A stretch of DNA of 64,000 nucleotides from Dyella sp. ASV24 (GTDB lineage Bacteria > Pseudomonadota > Gammaproteobacteria > Xanthomonadales > Rhodanobacteraceae): the NCBI RefSeq assembly GCF_016428905.1, contig NZ_JAELTQ010000008.1:18639-82638 (forward strand), in the 5' to 3' direction. The first letter of the stretch is position 1; each line of letters opens with the position of its first letter. The position numbers were made by a program, and so were the translations under genes. The notes beneath the pieces are model-generated. The model was not told where the DNA came from and did not search any database. It worked only from the letters and a program-made list of their open reading frames with translations. Positions 25,824 through 36,476 of this stretch are shown in pieces.

Positions 25824-27419
25824 CTAAGTGCGCGCTACGTCACTAGTTTGCGTGCTGCTTCGCAACAATATCCGTAGATGAACGCCTTGGGCTTCCGGGC
25901 GAACCCTGAACAGGCCGCCAAGAGATGTCACCCGGTCCCGCATGCCTTGCATGCCCCGGCCTCCACGCGGCATGCGCGCAGGCAAGCCGATGCCGTTGTC
26001 GCGGATATCCAGCAGGGCCAGGGCCACACCCTGGCGTTCGCCGATGCGCAGGCGCAGTTGAAAGGCGTCGGCGTGGGCATGCTTTACGGCATTGGTAGCG
26101 CTCTCCTGAACCAGGCGATAGACGACCGTGCGGGTGTCGTCGTCGAGCAGGCGGGGGTCACCATGGAGGTCGGTGCGATAGGCCACACCGGCCGCCGTGA
26201 GCAGGTCGCGGATCGGGCCTTCATCCAGCGCGCGCAGCAGGCCGAATTCGTCGAGAACGGCGGGTCGCAGATCATCCAGCAGGCGGTGCAGGGCCCGCCG
26301 CATGTGGCCGAGGATGGTGTTGATGGATACGCCGATATCGTCCATGCCGGCCTGGGCTAGTCGCGATTGGGCGAGCTTCAGATGCGTCTGGATGGCCGTC
26401 AGGTTTTGGCCCAGCTCGTCATGCAACTCGGCGGCCATGTGGCGACGTTGGTTTTCCTCGGTTTGCAGGTTGCCGCGTGCGGCGTCACGAAGCTGGCGGG
26501 CCAGGTGATCCAGCCGCCGATTGACCGCGGCCAGGTAGACGTTCTGCTCCGCCACCCGCTCGCTGCTACGGCGCAGGGCGTCGGTGGCCGAGCCGAGCAT
26601 CAACGCGCCGGTACCGGCCACGGCGAGGAAGAGTTCGCCAGCAGCGCCTGGAATGCCGTGGCCGGAAAGATGATCCACCAGCGTCATGCCCAAGCTGGAG
26701 ATCAGCATGGAGAGGCTGGCGCCCCGCCAACCGTGACGGAAGGCGAAGAACAGCACCGGGGCCAACGACAGCACGCGAGCGAACTGCGGCTGCGGGGCTT
26801 CGTGGGATGACAGCACCAGCAGAATCGCCAGCGATGGCAGCAATACCAGCAGGCCGTCCATCAGCAGGCGGCCAAGTCCGCGCTTGTCCAGTCGAGCTCG
26901 CAGCAACATCACCAATAGCGGCACGACGAGCAGCACGCCCACGTAATTGCCCAGAAGATCCTGGCCCAAGGCCTGCATCATCAGATCGGCGCTGGGGCTG
27001 ACGTGGATCAGCGCAAGCATCACGGCGTCGGTGGCGGTGGTGGCCGCGACGGTGAAGGCGGCCGACAGCAGCAGGCGGGCGACGTCTTCGGGATCGCGCA
27101 GGCTGGCGTGCAGGTTGGCGCGACGCATCAACCACAGGCAGATCGCTACCACAGCGGGTTCGGGCAGAGCGGCCAGCAAGAAGCCGCGCCACCCCATCGG
27201 CAGCGGATGGACCCAGGTAATCAGCCCGCTGGCCGCCAGCTCGGCGCCCAGCAACCAGGGCCACATCCGCATGGGGGCGAGCAGCAGTGCGCCAAAGCGC
27301 AGGCCGTAGGGGAGCATCCAATACGGTTGCTCGGTGGGCCATAGCAGCAGCCATAGCAGGAAATAGCCAATACCAAGGAGCAGGTCGGAACCTGGCAATG
27401 CAGGAGATTTCGGTCGCAT
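25824..27419 (-). CDS. MASE1 sensor histidine kinase (HisKA_3 / NarX-UhpB type)
   Basis: A 531-residue membrane sensor kinase. About eight hydrophobic helices fill residues 10-290 (for example LLLGIGYFLLWLLLW, FLLAALPEPAVVAICLWLM and YVGVLLVVPLLVMLL), the layout of a MASE1 sensory domain. A coiled segment follows, then a HisKA_3 dimerisation helix with the phosphoacceptor in AAELHDELGQNLTA. The HATPase domain has an N box (ESATNAVKHAHA), G1 box DNGIGLP and G2 box GRGMQGMRDR. The ATG at 27419 is chosen because the longer frame has a non-protein-like leader. It is divergent from its likely partner regulator, 115 bases away. The signal is unknown. Confidence 0.9.
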   Translation of the reverse strand: MRPKSPALPGSDLLLGIGYFLLWLLLWPTEQPYWMLPYGLRFGALLLAPMRMWPWLLGAELAASGLITWVHPLPMGWRGFLLAALPEPAVVAICLWLMRRANLHASLRDPEDVARLLLSAAFTVAATTATDAVMLALIHVSPSADLMMQALGQDLLGNYVGVLLVVPLLVMLLRARLDKRGLGRLLMDGLLVLLPSLAILLVLSSHEAPQPQFARVLSLAPVLFFAFRHGWRGASLSMLISSLGMTLVDHLSGHGIPGAAGELFLAVAGTGALMLGSATDALRRSSERVAEQNVYLAAVNRRLDHLARQLRDAARGNLQTEENQRRHMAAELHDELGQNLTAIQTHLKLAQSRLAQAGMDDIGVSINTILGHMRRALHRLLDDLRPAVLDEFGLLRALDEGPIRDLLTAAGVAYRTDLHGDPRLLDDDTRTVVYRLVQESATNAVKHAHADAFQLRLRIGERQGVALALLDIRDNGIGLPARMPRGGRGMQGMRDRVTSLGGLFRVRPEAQGVHLRILLRSSTQTSDVART

Positions 27420-27534
27420 GCGGCCGATGTTACATGGCACCGGGCGGCCATCCGGAAGGCCATTTTCGAGGGCCGCCCCGCCACGGCGCGGAAGGGAGAT
27501 CGTCAATCGGCTCCCAGGCTGCTATACATGGGGC

Positions 27535-28170
27535 ATGTACAGCATTGTCCTGGTCGACGACCACGCCATTGTACGAGAGGGGTTCAAACGGCTAATCGAG
27601 ATGGAGCCGGATCTGGAGGTCGTTGCGGAGTGCCGCAGCGCCGACGATGCGGTGGAAGCGGTTGGCACTCGTCGTCCCGATCTCGTCGCACTCGATCTCT
27701 CGCTGCCAGATGGCAGCGGGCTGCCGTTGATCGAGCATCTGCGCAGCGTGGCGGCGGATACGCGCATCGTGGTGTTGAGCATGCACGACGGTGAGCCCTA
27801 CGTATCCGAGGCCTTGCGCCGTGGCGCGAGCGGCTACGTCACCAAGGGCGTGGCGCCAGAGGAGCTCGTGGCCGGTCTGCGCGCGGTGATGCAGGGCGAA
27901 TGCTTCCTCAGTTCGGATCTGCGCAAGCGTCGGGCTGAGCGGCCCAGCGAATCGCGTGACCCCATCCATCGGCTCACGGCGCGCGAGCGCGAAGTGTTTT
28001 TGCTGCTGGCAGCGGGTAGGGCGCCCAAGCAGGTGGCCGGCGAGCTGGGAATCGGCCAGAAGACTGTTTACATCCACCGCGCCAGCCTCATGGGCAAGTT
28101 GGGCGCGGGCTCGGAACTGGATCTCTATCGGATGGCGGCCGAGCGTGGGTTGTTGCCGCGCAAGAATTGA
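27535..28170 (+). CDS. NarL/LuxR-family response regulator
   Basis: A 211-residue two-component regulator. The receiver domain (1-120) has the acidic pair in VLVDDHAIVREGF, the phosphoacceptor Asp in DLVALDLSLPDGSG, the Ser switch in VVLSMHD and Lys in GYVTKG. The C-terminal LuxR helix-turn-helix reads LTAREREVFLLLAAGRAPKQVAGEL and KTVYIHRASLMGKL. The recognition helix contains Tyr-Ile-His, where most relatives have Val/Lys-Thr/Ser-His, a normal variation. Its start is the ATG at 27535. It is divergent from the MASE1 kinase, so the two are presumed cognate. Members of this subfamily include UvrY/GacA, which activate Csr/Rsm RNAs; the RNA candidate at 25566 makes that a testable target. Confidence 0.92.
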   Translation: MYSIVLVDDHAIVREGFKRLIEMEPDLEVVAECRSADDAVEAVGTRRPDLVALDLSLPDGSGLPLIEHLRSVAADTRIVVLSMHDGEPYVSEALRRGASGYVTKGVAPEELVAGLRAVMQGECFLSSDLRKRRAERPSESRDPIHRLTAREREVFLLLAAGRAPKQVAGELGIGQKTVYIHRASLMGKLGAGSELDLYRMAAERGLLPRKN

Positions 28171-28194
28171 TCGCACTGCGATAACTCCTTAGCT

Positions 28195-28320
28195 CGTCAT
28201 TCCGGCGCTGGCCGGAATCCAGTAGCGAATGTGTTGGGCCTTCGCGAGATACTCGGACAAAGTACAGTCACGAAAACCCATCACCGACGCGACTGGATTC
28301 CGGCCTGCGCCGGAATGACG
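28195..28320. repeat. Pair of inverted REP-type palindromes (BIME-like)
   Basis: Two copies of a GTCATTCCGGC...GCCGGAATCCAG element in opposite orientation: 28195-28223 (CGTCATTCCGGCGCTGG then CCGGAATCCAGT) and 28292-28320 (ACTGGATTCCGGCCTG then CGCCGGAATGACG). Each is itself an imperfect palindrome and they are separated by about 68 bases. This family is widespread in intergenic regions of GC-rich proteobacteria and lies here between convergent genes. Confidence 0.88.
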
Positions 28321-28366
28321 GCCATGAGGGGCGATCGCCAGCTATGGGGAGCTGGGTCCTTATGGA

Positions 28367-30037
28367 TCAAACCTGCGCTCGCTCCAACATCTGCTTGGCG
28401 TGCGCCCGCGTTTCGCGTGTGATTTCCACACCGCCCAGCATGCGCGCCAATTCATCGCGCCGGCCATTGGCATCGAGCTTCTCGATGCGCGTGCGAGTGG
28501 ATTCACCGTCGCTGGCCTTGCTCACGCGCAGATGCGCATGGCCTTGCGCGGCCACCTGCGGCAAGTGGGTAACGCACAACACCTGGCGTTGCGTGCCGAG
28601 TGCGCGCAGTTTCTGGCCGACCACTTCGGCCACGGCGCCGCCGATGCCCGTATCCACTTCGTCGAACACCATGGTGCCGATGGTGTCCTTGCCGAGCGTG
28701 GCTACTTCGATAGCCAGACTGATGCGGGCGAGCTCACCACCCGAGGCGACCTTGCGCAGGGCGCGCGGCGGCTGGCCGGGGTTGGCGCTGACCAACAGCT
28801 CGCAACGTTCGCGGCCCTGCGGATCGGGTTCGCTATCGCTGGTGGCTTCCAGCTCCACCACCAGGCGGCCGCCGCTCATGCCAAGCTCACCCATCAGGGC
28901 ACTCACTTCGCCACCCAGTCGGTCGGCCGCTTGCTGGCGCGACGCGCTGAGTTTGGCGGCCTGCTCGTCATACTGCTGCTGAAGTCGTGTGCGCTGGCCG
29001 GCGAGTTTTTCCAGGGCGTCGCCCGCACCTTCCAACTCGTCCAATTCCCCACGCAAGGTGGAGGCCTTGTCATGGAGTTCGGCGACTGGCACGCGATGGC
29101 GACGCGAAAGTTCGTGCAAACGAGTGAGATGCGTGTCGACCTCGGTATAGCGTTCCGGGTCCAGGTCCACATCAAGCGCGTAACGGCCAAGCCCATCGGC
29201 GGCTTCGCTGAGCTGGATGGACGCGTTGTCCAACAGTTCCAGCAGCGGAGCAAGACGGTCGTCCAGCGCCGCGAGCTTGCTCATTTCCAGTTGGGCCCGT
29301 CCCAGTGCGCGGCGCAGTGCGAACTCGCTTTCGCCGTCGAGCAGTTCCACCACACCGCCTGCGCCTTCGGCCAGCCGGCCGGCGTTGGCCAGTCGCTTGT
29401 GGCTGGCTTCCAGCTCGGTGAGGTCGCTGGCGGGCAGGGCCCATTTCTCGAGCTCGCCCAGTTCGTGGCTCAGCAGCTCAATGCGCTGCTCACGATCGTC
29501 GCCGCCACTGAGTTTACGGATGCGGTTGCCCAGCTCGCGCCATTGCTGGGCCAGCTCACGCACCTGGGCCACTTGGGCCTCGTTGCCGGCGTAGGCATCG
29601 AGCAGTTCCATTTGGTGCGCACGCGAAAGCAGGGCCTGGTGTTCGTGCTGGCCGTGGATCTCCACCAGCAGGGTGGCGAGTTCACCCAGTTGGCTGGCGT
29701 TGGCCGGTCGGCCGTTGATCCAGGCGCGTGAGCTGCCCTCGGCGCGGATGACACGACGCAGCTGGCAGGCGTCTTCTTCGTCCAGCTCCTCGCGGCGAAG
29801 CCATTCACGGGCTTCGGGGAGGTGGGTCAGGTCGAACTCGGCAATGAGCTCCGCGCGGTCGCTACCAGCCCGCACCATGCCGCTATCGGCGCGGGCGCCG
29901 GCGAGCAGCATCAGTGCGTCTACCAGCAGGGACTTGCCCGCACCGGTCTCGCCGCTGACGACAGTGAGTCCTGGGCCGAAAGCGATCTCGGCTTCTTCGA
30001 CGACGGCGAAATGACGAACGTAGAGCGAGGTAAGCAT
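28367..30037 (-). CDS. recN: DNA repair ATPase RecN
   Basis: RecN is an SMC-like ATPase in recombinational repair of double-strand breaks. The 556 residues begin MLTSLYVRHFAVVEEAEIAF with the Walker A GETGAGKSLLVDAL (about residues 30-43). The middle is a long coiled coil. The C-terminal ABC part contains the signature ASGGELARISLAIE and Walker B FDEVDTGIGG. Length is standard (E. coli 553). It stands alone, divergent from hrcA. A LexA box was not evident in the short upstream region. Confidence 0.97.
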   Translation of the reverse strand: MLTSLYVRHFAVVEEAEIAFGPGLTVVSGETGAGKSLLVDALMLLAGARADSGMVRAGSDRAELIAEFDLTHLPEAREWLRREELDEEDACQLRRVIRAEGSSRAWINGRPANASQLGELATLLVEIHGQHEHQALLSRAHQMELLDAYAGNEAQVAQVRELAQQWRELGNRIRKLSGGDDREQRIELLSHELGELEKWALPASDLTELEASHKRLANAGRLAEGAGGVVELLDGESEFALRRALGRAQLEMSKLAALDDRLAPLLELLDNASIQLSEAADGLGRYALDVDLDPERYTEVDTHLTRLHELSRRHRVPVAELHDKASTLRGELDELEGAGDALEKLAGQRTRLQQQYDEQAAKLSASRQQAADRLGGEVSALMGELGMSGGRLVVELEATSDSEPDPQGRERCELLVSANPGQPPRALRKVASGGELARISLAIEVATLGKDTIGTMVFDEVDTGIGGAVAEVVGQKLRALGTQRQVLCVTHLPQVAAQGHAHLRVSKASDGESTRTRIEKLDANGRRDELARMLGGVEITRETRAHAKQMLERAQV

Positions 30038-30173
30038 GAGTGGCGACGTGGTGAAGTCGGGGGATTGTAAGGGGGAGGGGATGGGGGCCGGCTAGTGGGG
30101 CGCAGGCCCGGGCGACGACATGGCTCGTCACGCCCCGTTCCGACACGCCTGCCACCCAACCCAGTCCCCATTT

Positions 30174-30202
30174 CTTGCAAACTTTGCCGCCAGACCTTAT
30201 TT
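30174..30202 (+). promoter_or_regulatory. Possible sigma-32 heat-shock promoter for hrcA
   Basis: CTTGCAAA (30174-30181), a 13-base spacer, then CCTTATTT (30195-30202), compared with the consensus CTTGAAA / CCCCATNT. It lies 28 bases before the hrcA ATG. The match is partial. Confidence 0.4.
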
Positions 30203-30229
30203 CTTGTCTGTCTCACGGATTGCTACAGC

Positions 30230-31282
30230 ATGCCTGCCGCCCAACTCGATGCCCGCGCACGACGCCTGTTGCGCACATTGATTGCCCAATACCTTGCCGA
30301 CGGCGAGCCGGTAGGGTCGCGCACGCTATCGCGGTCGTCCGGCCTGGATGTGAGCCCGGCGACCATCCGTAACATCATGTCGGATCTGGAAGAAGCCGGG
30401 CTGGTGGCGTCGCCGCACACCTCCGCCGGCCGTGTACCGACGCCGCGCGGGCTGCGCCTGTTCGTCGACAGCCTGATCGAGCTGCAGCCCCTGCCGCAGG
30501 ACGAGATGGCGCGCCTGCGCCGCGAGCTGCCACCGGGCCTCACTACCACGCGCGACCTGCTCGGCAATGTCTCGACCCTGCTATCGGCGATGACGCAGTT
30601 CGCAGGCGTGGTCACGGTGCCACGTCAGGCTGATTTTCCGCTGCGCCATATCGATTTCGTGGCGTTGCCGGATGCCCGCGTGCTGGTGATCCTGGTGTTT
30701 TCGGATAACCAGGTGCAGAACCGCATTGTCCAGCTGGCCAAGCCGCTGGACGGCCGCGAGCTGGAGCAGGCCGCCAACTATCTCAACGCGCAATTTGCCG
30801 GCCTGCGCCTGGACGACATCCGCGCCCATCTGCTGCGTGAGCTGCGCGAGGCCAGTGGGGAACTCAACCGGTTGATGTCCAGCGCGGTGGAGCTGGCGGC
30901 GGCCTCGTTCGCCCCGCAAGGCGACAGCGACGACGTGCTGGTGAGCGGCCAGACCAACCTGATGGGATACTCGGAGTTGGCCAATCTGGAGCGCCTGCGC
31001 GAATTGTTCGAGGCGTTCCAGAAGAAGAGCGAGCTACTGCAGCTCATGGAAGTGTGCGCCAAGGCCCCTGGTGTACGTCTGTTTATCGGCGAAGAATCAG
31101 GGTTTGCGGCGCTCGATGGCTGTAGCGTGGTCACGGCCAGCTACGGCACCCAGGGGCGCGTGCTGGGCGCGGTCGGGGTGATTGGCCCTACCCGCATGGC
31201 CTATGAACGGGTGATCCCCGTGGTGCAAGCGACGGCCGGTTTGCTCAGCGACGCCTTGAATCGCGTCGCGACGACCTTATAA
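30230..31282 (+). CDS. hrcA: Heat-inducible transcription repressor HrcA
   Basis: HrcA represses heat-shock operons through CIRCE operators. The 350 residues start at the ATG at 30230. The winged-helix domain contains RLLRTLIAQYLADGEPVGSRTL and DVSPATIRNIMSDLEEAGLVASPHTSAGRVPT, and the C-terminal GAF-like part ends with GRVLGAVGVIGPTRMAYERVIPVV. It leads the hrcA-grpE-dnaK-dnaJ cluster. I saw no CIRCE inverted repeat (TTAGCACTC-N9-GAGTGCTAA) anywhere in this cluster, so its targets probably lie elsewhere, for example at groESL. Confidence 0.96.
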   Translation: MPAAQLDARARRLLRTLIAQYLADGEPVGSRTLSRSSGLDVSPATIRNIMSDLEEAGLVASPHTSAGRVPTPRGLRLFVDSLIELQPLPQDEMARLRRELPPGLTTTRDLLGNVSTLLSAMTQFAGVVTVPRQADFPLRHIDFVALPDARVLVILVFSDNQVQNRIVQLAKPLDGRELEQAANYLNAQFAGLRLDDIRAHLLRELREASGELNRLMSSAVELAAASFAPQGDSDDVLVSGQTNLMGYSELANLERLRELFEAFQKKSELLQLMEVCAKAPGVRLFIGEESGFAALDGCSVVTASYGTQGRVLGAVGVIGPTRMAYERVIPVVQATAGLLSDALNRVATTL

Positions 31283-31368
31283 CGCGCTCGGGAGGCGGGG
31301 TTTTACCCGCAAGTGATTGACGGTTGGTGCCTAGGCGCACCGGCCACGGATAAGGCTTGGAGTGATTC

Positions 31369-31902
31369 ATGCAAAGCAACGATCCAACGGCGTCCACTGG
31401 GACGCAGAGCCCAGGTGGGCAGGGTGACGCGACCGGCGTAGAGCTGGAAGCGCTGAAGGCACGTATCGCCGAACTGGAAGCGACCAACGTTGACTTGCGC
31501 GACACCGTGTTGCGCGAGAAGGCGGAGATCGAGAACCAGCGCCGTCGCCTGCATCGTGACGTCGAGCAGGCTCGCCGTTTTGCCAACGAAAAGCTGCTGA
31601 ACGAGCTGCTGCCGGTGTACGACGGTCTCGAGCGCGGCCTGGAAGTGGAAGGCGGCGATGTGGCCAGCGTGCGCGAGGGCATCGCCTTGACGCTGAAGTC
31701 GTTGCTGAAAATTGCCGAGAACAATGGCCTGGTGCAGGTCGATCCGGTGGGTCAGCCGCTGGATCCGGAAAGGCACCACGCCGTGAGCATGGTGGAGGCC
31801 CCGGGCGCGGCCCCCAACACGGTCGTCAACGTGCTCCAGAAGGGCTACGTGCTGAACGACCGGCTTCTGCGCCCCGCGTTGGTGGCGGTCGCCAAGGAAT
31901 AA
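31369..31902 (+). CDS. grpE: Nucleotide exchange factor GrpE
   Basis: GrpE releases ADP from DnaK. The 177-residue protein has the long N-terminal dimeric helix (LEALKARIAELEATNVDLRDTV, RRLHRDVEQARRFANEKLL) and the C-terminal beta domain with the family signature region (VQVDPVGQPLDPERHHAVSM and VLQKGYVLNDRLLRPALVAV). It is 86 bases after hrcA. A hairpin GCGGG/CCCGC sits between the two genes without a U run. Confidence 0.97.
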   Translation: MQSNDPTASTGTQSPGGQGDATGVELEALKARIAELEATNVDLRDTVLREKAEIENQRRRLHRDVEQARRFANEKLLNELLPVYDGLERGLEVEGGDVASVREGIALTLKSLLKIAENNGLVQVDPVGQPLDPERHHAVSMVEAPGAAPNTVVNVLQKGYVLNDRLLRPALVAVAKE

Positions 31903-31982
31903 CGCTCCGGTCCGTGGTCGAGGACGCCTGAACGGCGTCCCCTGCGGGCTTCGGCGGAAAGGCATACGGGGTCTTGCCGGCA

Positions 31983-32010
31983 TTGAGATGAAACGTGCCG
32001 AGCCCCATCT
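31983..32010 (+). promoter_or_regulatory. Sigma-32-type promoter for dnaK
   Basis: TTGAGAT (31983-31989), a 13-base spacer, then CCCCATCT (32003-32010), an exact match to the CCCCATNT -10 element of heat-shock sigma-32 promoters. It lies about 50 bases before the dnaK ATG. Confidence 0.65.
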
Positions 32011-32061
32011 GAAAACCAGTCGCGGCCGAGGGGTCGCTTAAAGAATTCGGGAGTAGACAAC

Positions 32062-33987
<1,926 letters not shown>

Positions 33988-34017
33988 TATTGGCCGATCG
34001 GCACTGCCGATCTGACG

Positions 34018-34056
34018 CAGCCCGCGTCCGGACTCAAGTCTGGTCGCGGGCTGTTT
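34018..34056 (+). terminator. Hairpin between dnaK and dnaJ
   Basis: CAGCCCGCG (34018-34026) pairs with CGCGGGCTG (34045-34053), with an inner CGGACT/AGTCTGG pairing, followed by TTTGTT. It may partly terminate transcription and so set the dnaK:dnaJ ratio. Confidence 0.65.
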
Positions 34057-34117
34057 GTTGAGGAGACATGGATCGCTCGATTCATGTGGAAGTGAGCGAT
34101 CCATGCCGGATGCAACG

Positions 34118-35245
34118 ATGAGCAAGCGCGATTACTACGAAATCCTTGGGGTGGAACGCACCGTCACCGAGGTCGAACTGAAGAAGTCGTTCCGTCGACT
34201 GGCGATGAAGTACCACCCGGATCGTTGTCCGGACGATCCGCATGCGCAGGAGAAGTTCAAGGAGGCCAAGGAGGCCTACGAAGTGCTGTCCGACGCGCAG
34301 AAGCGCGCTATGTATGACCAGCACGGTCACGCCGCTTTCGAGCATGGCATGGGCGGTGGCCGCGGCGGCTTTGGCGACATGGGCGACATCTTCGGGGATA
34401 TCTTTGGCGATATTTTCGGCATGGGCGGTGGTGGCGGGCGTGGACGTTCGCGCCGCGGCTCCGACCTGCGTTACATCATGGATCTCGATCTGGAAGAGGC
34501 AGTATTCGGCGTCGAGCGGAAGATCGAGATTCCCACCCAGGTCAACTGCCACCATTGCAACGGCAGCGGTTCGGCGGATGGCAAGACGGTGACCTGCAAG
34601 ACCTGCGCTGGCCACGGCCGCGTACGTATGCAGAACGGCATCTTTTCGATTCAGCAGGCCTGCCCGCATTGCGGTGGCAGCGGTCAGTCGATCGAGAAGC
34701 CCTGCCGTCAGTGCGATGGTGAAGGGCGCCTGGAAGAAACCCGTGCGCTCTCGGTGAATATTCCGGCTGGCGTGGACAACGGGGATCGCATCCGCCTCAC
34801 GGGGCAGGGTGAAGCCGGGCCGGCAGGTGGCGAAGCTGGCGACCTCTATGTGGAGGTGCGCGTGCGCGAACACGCTATCTTCCAGCGTGAGGGTAATGAC
34901 CTTCACTGCGAGTTGCCGATCCGCTTCGCACAGGCGGCCCTTGGCGCGGAACTGCTGGTGCCGACGCTGGAAGGCGAGGTGCCGATCAATATCCCGCCGG
35001 AGACACAGACCGGGCAGATGTTCCGACTGCGCGGGCGTGGCGTGAAATCCGTGCGCAGCACCCGGACCGGTGACCTCATCTGCCGCGTCGTAGTAGAAAC
35101 GCCGGTGCGCCTGACCAAGCAGCAGCGCGAATTGCTGGAACAGCTTGAGTCCACGTTCGCGGATGATGACGGAGAGAAACACACGCCACGGGCCAAGACC
35201 TGGGTCGATGGTGTCAAGCAGTTCTGGTCGCGTGTGACCTCCTGA
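34118..35245 (+). CDS. dnaJ: Chaperone DnaJ (Hsp40)
   Basis: Type I Hsp40 co-chaperone. From the ATG at 34118 the protein is 375 residues: the J domain with the HPD motif in [11 protein letters not shown], then a Gly/Phe-rich region ([19 protein letters not shown]). Four zinc-finger repeats follow ([32 protein letters not shown]) and then the C-terminal substrate domains. An ATG five codons upstream (MPDAT) is possible. It is 130 bases downstream of dnaK, after a hairpin. Confidence 0.97.
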   Translation: MSKRDYYEILGVERTVTEVELKKSFRRLAMKYHPDRCPDDPHAQEKFKEAKEAYEVLSDAQKRAMYDQHGHAAFEHGMGGGRGGFGDMGDIFGDIFGDIFGMGGGGGRGRSRRGSDLRYIMDLDLEEAVFGVERKIEIPTQVNCHHCNGSGSADGKTVTCKTCAGHGRVRMQNGIFSIQQACPHCGGSGQSIEKPCRQCDGEGRLEETRALSVNIPAGVDNGDRIRLTGQGEAGPAGGEAGDLYVEVRVREHAIFQREGNDLHCELPIRFAQAALGAELLVPTLEGEVPINIPPETQTGQMFRLRGRGVKSVRSTRTGDLICRVVVETPVRLTKQQRELLEQLESTFADDDGEKHTPRAKTWVDGVKQFWSRVTS

Positions 35246-35271
35246 ATTTCGCTTGATACAGGTATATGTAG

Positions 35272-35300
35272 AGCCCCGGTTTCCGCCGGGGCTTTTCTTT
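35272..35300 (+). terminator. Terminator of the dnaK-dnaJ region
   Basis: AGCCCCGG, a six-base loop, CCGGGGCT, then TTTCTTTT. It lies 27 bases after the dnaJ stop. Confidence 0.88.
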
Positions 35301-35390
35301 TGGCCGTCTGTTCGCACGGCATCGTGCACGCCGATGCCCGCAGGCAGTAGCATCGACTCTCCCGTGCCTGCCCGTTCCAAGGAATTGCTT

Positions 35391-36194
35391 ATGACCAAGC
35401 CCGTTCGCCTCGCTATCAATGGCGCCACCGGCCGCATGGGACAGGCTTTGCTCGCGCTGGTGAAAGACGACGCTCGCTTCACCCTCGTTGCTGCTCTCGC
35501 TTCGCCAACATCCTCGAAGTTGGGGCAGCCTATCGATGTCTGCGCTGGCGCCTTGGCCTATACGCACGAATGGCCTTCCGCCGGTTCGCTAGACGTGATC
35601 GTGGATTTCAGCGGCCCGGCGGGCCTTGCCGAAGCACTCACTTACTGTGAGTCGAACGGTACGGCTTTGGTGACCGGAACGACGGGGCTGGATGCGAGCT
35701 TCGCCCAGCGACTGAGCGCCTCGGCTTCCCGGATCGCGTTGCTGCGCGCCGCCAACTTCAGCTTGGGCGTGGCCGTGCTGACGCGTTTGCTTCGCCAGGC
35801 GGCAGCGTCGCTGCCGGACTGGGATCTGGACATCATCGAGGCACACCACAATCGCAAGGAGGACGCCCCCTCCGGTACGGCGTTGGCGTTGGGCGAGGCG
35901 GCTGCTTCGGCGCGTGGTACCTCGTTACGCGAAAGTGCGGTGTATGCGCGCGAAGGGCGTGTTGGTCCGCGCGAGCTTGGCACGATCGGTTTCGCCGTGG
36001 TGCGCGGTGGCGATGTGGTTGGTGAGCACGAAGCATGGTTGATGGGGCAGGGCGAACGCATCGAGCTTAGCCATCGCGCCACGGATCGCTCGATTTTTGC
36101 GCGTGGCGCGCTGGAAGCGGCGTGCTGGCTCAGTGGCCGTGGGGCCGGGGATTACGACCTGGACGCCATGCTTGCCGATCGCTCCCCGCGCTGA
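35391..36194 (+). CDS. dapB: 4-hydroxy-tetrahydrodipicolinate reductase DapB
   Basis: DapB reduces the dipicolinate precursor in lysine and meso-diaminopimelate synthesis. The 267 residues start at the ATG at 35391 with the NAD(P)-binding motif INGATGRMGQAL. The active-site block is EAHHNRKEDAPSGTALALGE, with the catalytic His pair and the Lys in the KxDAPSGTA region. A GTTGLD segment sits in the cofactor site. The long frame opens 46 codons earlier, across the terminator, and is not used. The hrcA-dnaJ-dapB neighbourhood is usual in Xanthomonadales. Confidence 0.97.
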   Translation: MTKPVRLAINGATGRMGQALLALVKDDARFTLVAALASPTSSKLGQPIDVCAGALAYTHEWPSAGSLDVIVDFSGPAGLAEALTYCESNGTALVTGTTGLDASFAQRLSASASRIALLRAANFSLGVAVLTRLLRQAAASLPDWDLDIIEAHHNRKEDAPSGTALALGEAAASARGTSLRESAVYAREGRVGPRELGTIGFAVVRGGDVVGEHEAWLMGQGERIELSHRATDRSIFARGALEAACWLSGRGAGDYDLDAMLADRSPR

Positions 36195-36209
36195 GCGGAC
36201 CCTGGCGAC

Positions 36210-36239
36210 TTGCCCCGGGCGCACATCAGCGCCTAAAAT
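36210..36239 (+). promoter_or_regulatory. Possible sigma-70 promoter of the riboswitch-exchanger unit
   Basis: TTGCCC (36210-36215), an 18-base spacer, then TAAAAT (36234-36239). A start near 36246 would place the yybP-ykoY aptamer at the very 5' end of the transcript. Confidence 0.5.
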
Positions 36240-36245
36240 CGCCCT

Positions 36246-36470
36246 GATTGTCATTGGGGAGTAGCCATCCTCACCCCCTCGCAACTGGTCAACAGCTGCG
36301 ACTTCAGAGGAATCCGCGTCAACAGACTTGAAGCTTCGGCTTCATGGCGTGGATGGTGGCGGTGCCGTCAGGCACCCGCAGCCCGGCGAGACCTTTGGCC
36401 ACGACGCGCTCACCCGGCCGGGCGAGCTCGCGTCGCTGAGCCAATGGTTTTCCGCTCGCCCGGCCTTGGA
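36246..36470 (+). promoter_or_regulatory. yybP-ykoY manganese riboswitch
   Basis: The two invariant parts of this Mn2+ aptamer are present: GGGGAGTAGCC at 36256-36266 and GGCGAGACCTTTGG at 36385-36398, which make the paired metal-binding loops. About 120 bases of helices lie between them, longer than many examples. Downstream, GGCCGGGCGAG (about 36417-36427) can pair with CTCGCCCGGCC (about 36455-36465) just ahead of the GGA ribosome site and the ATG at 36477. Regulation may therefore act on translation. There is no U run, so a transcription terminator is less likely. Confidence 0.85.
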
Positions 36471-36476
36471 AAAAAC

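Noticed and set aside
31283..32061. CIRCE operator near grpE or dnaK
   Set aside because: No TTAGCACTC/GAGTGCTAA inverted repeat was found by eye.
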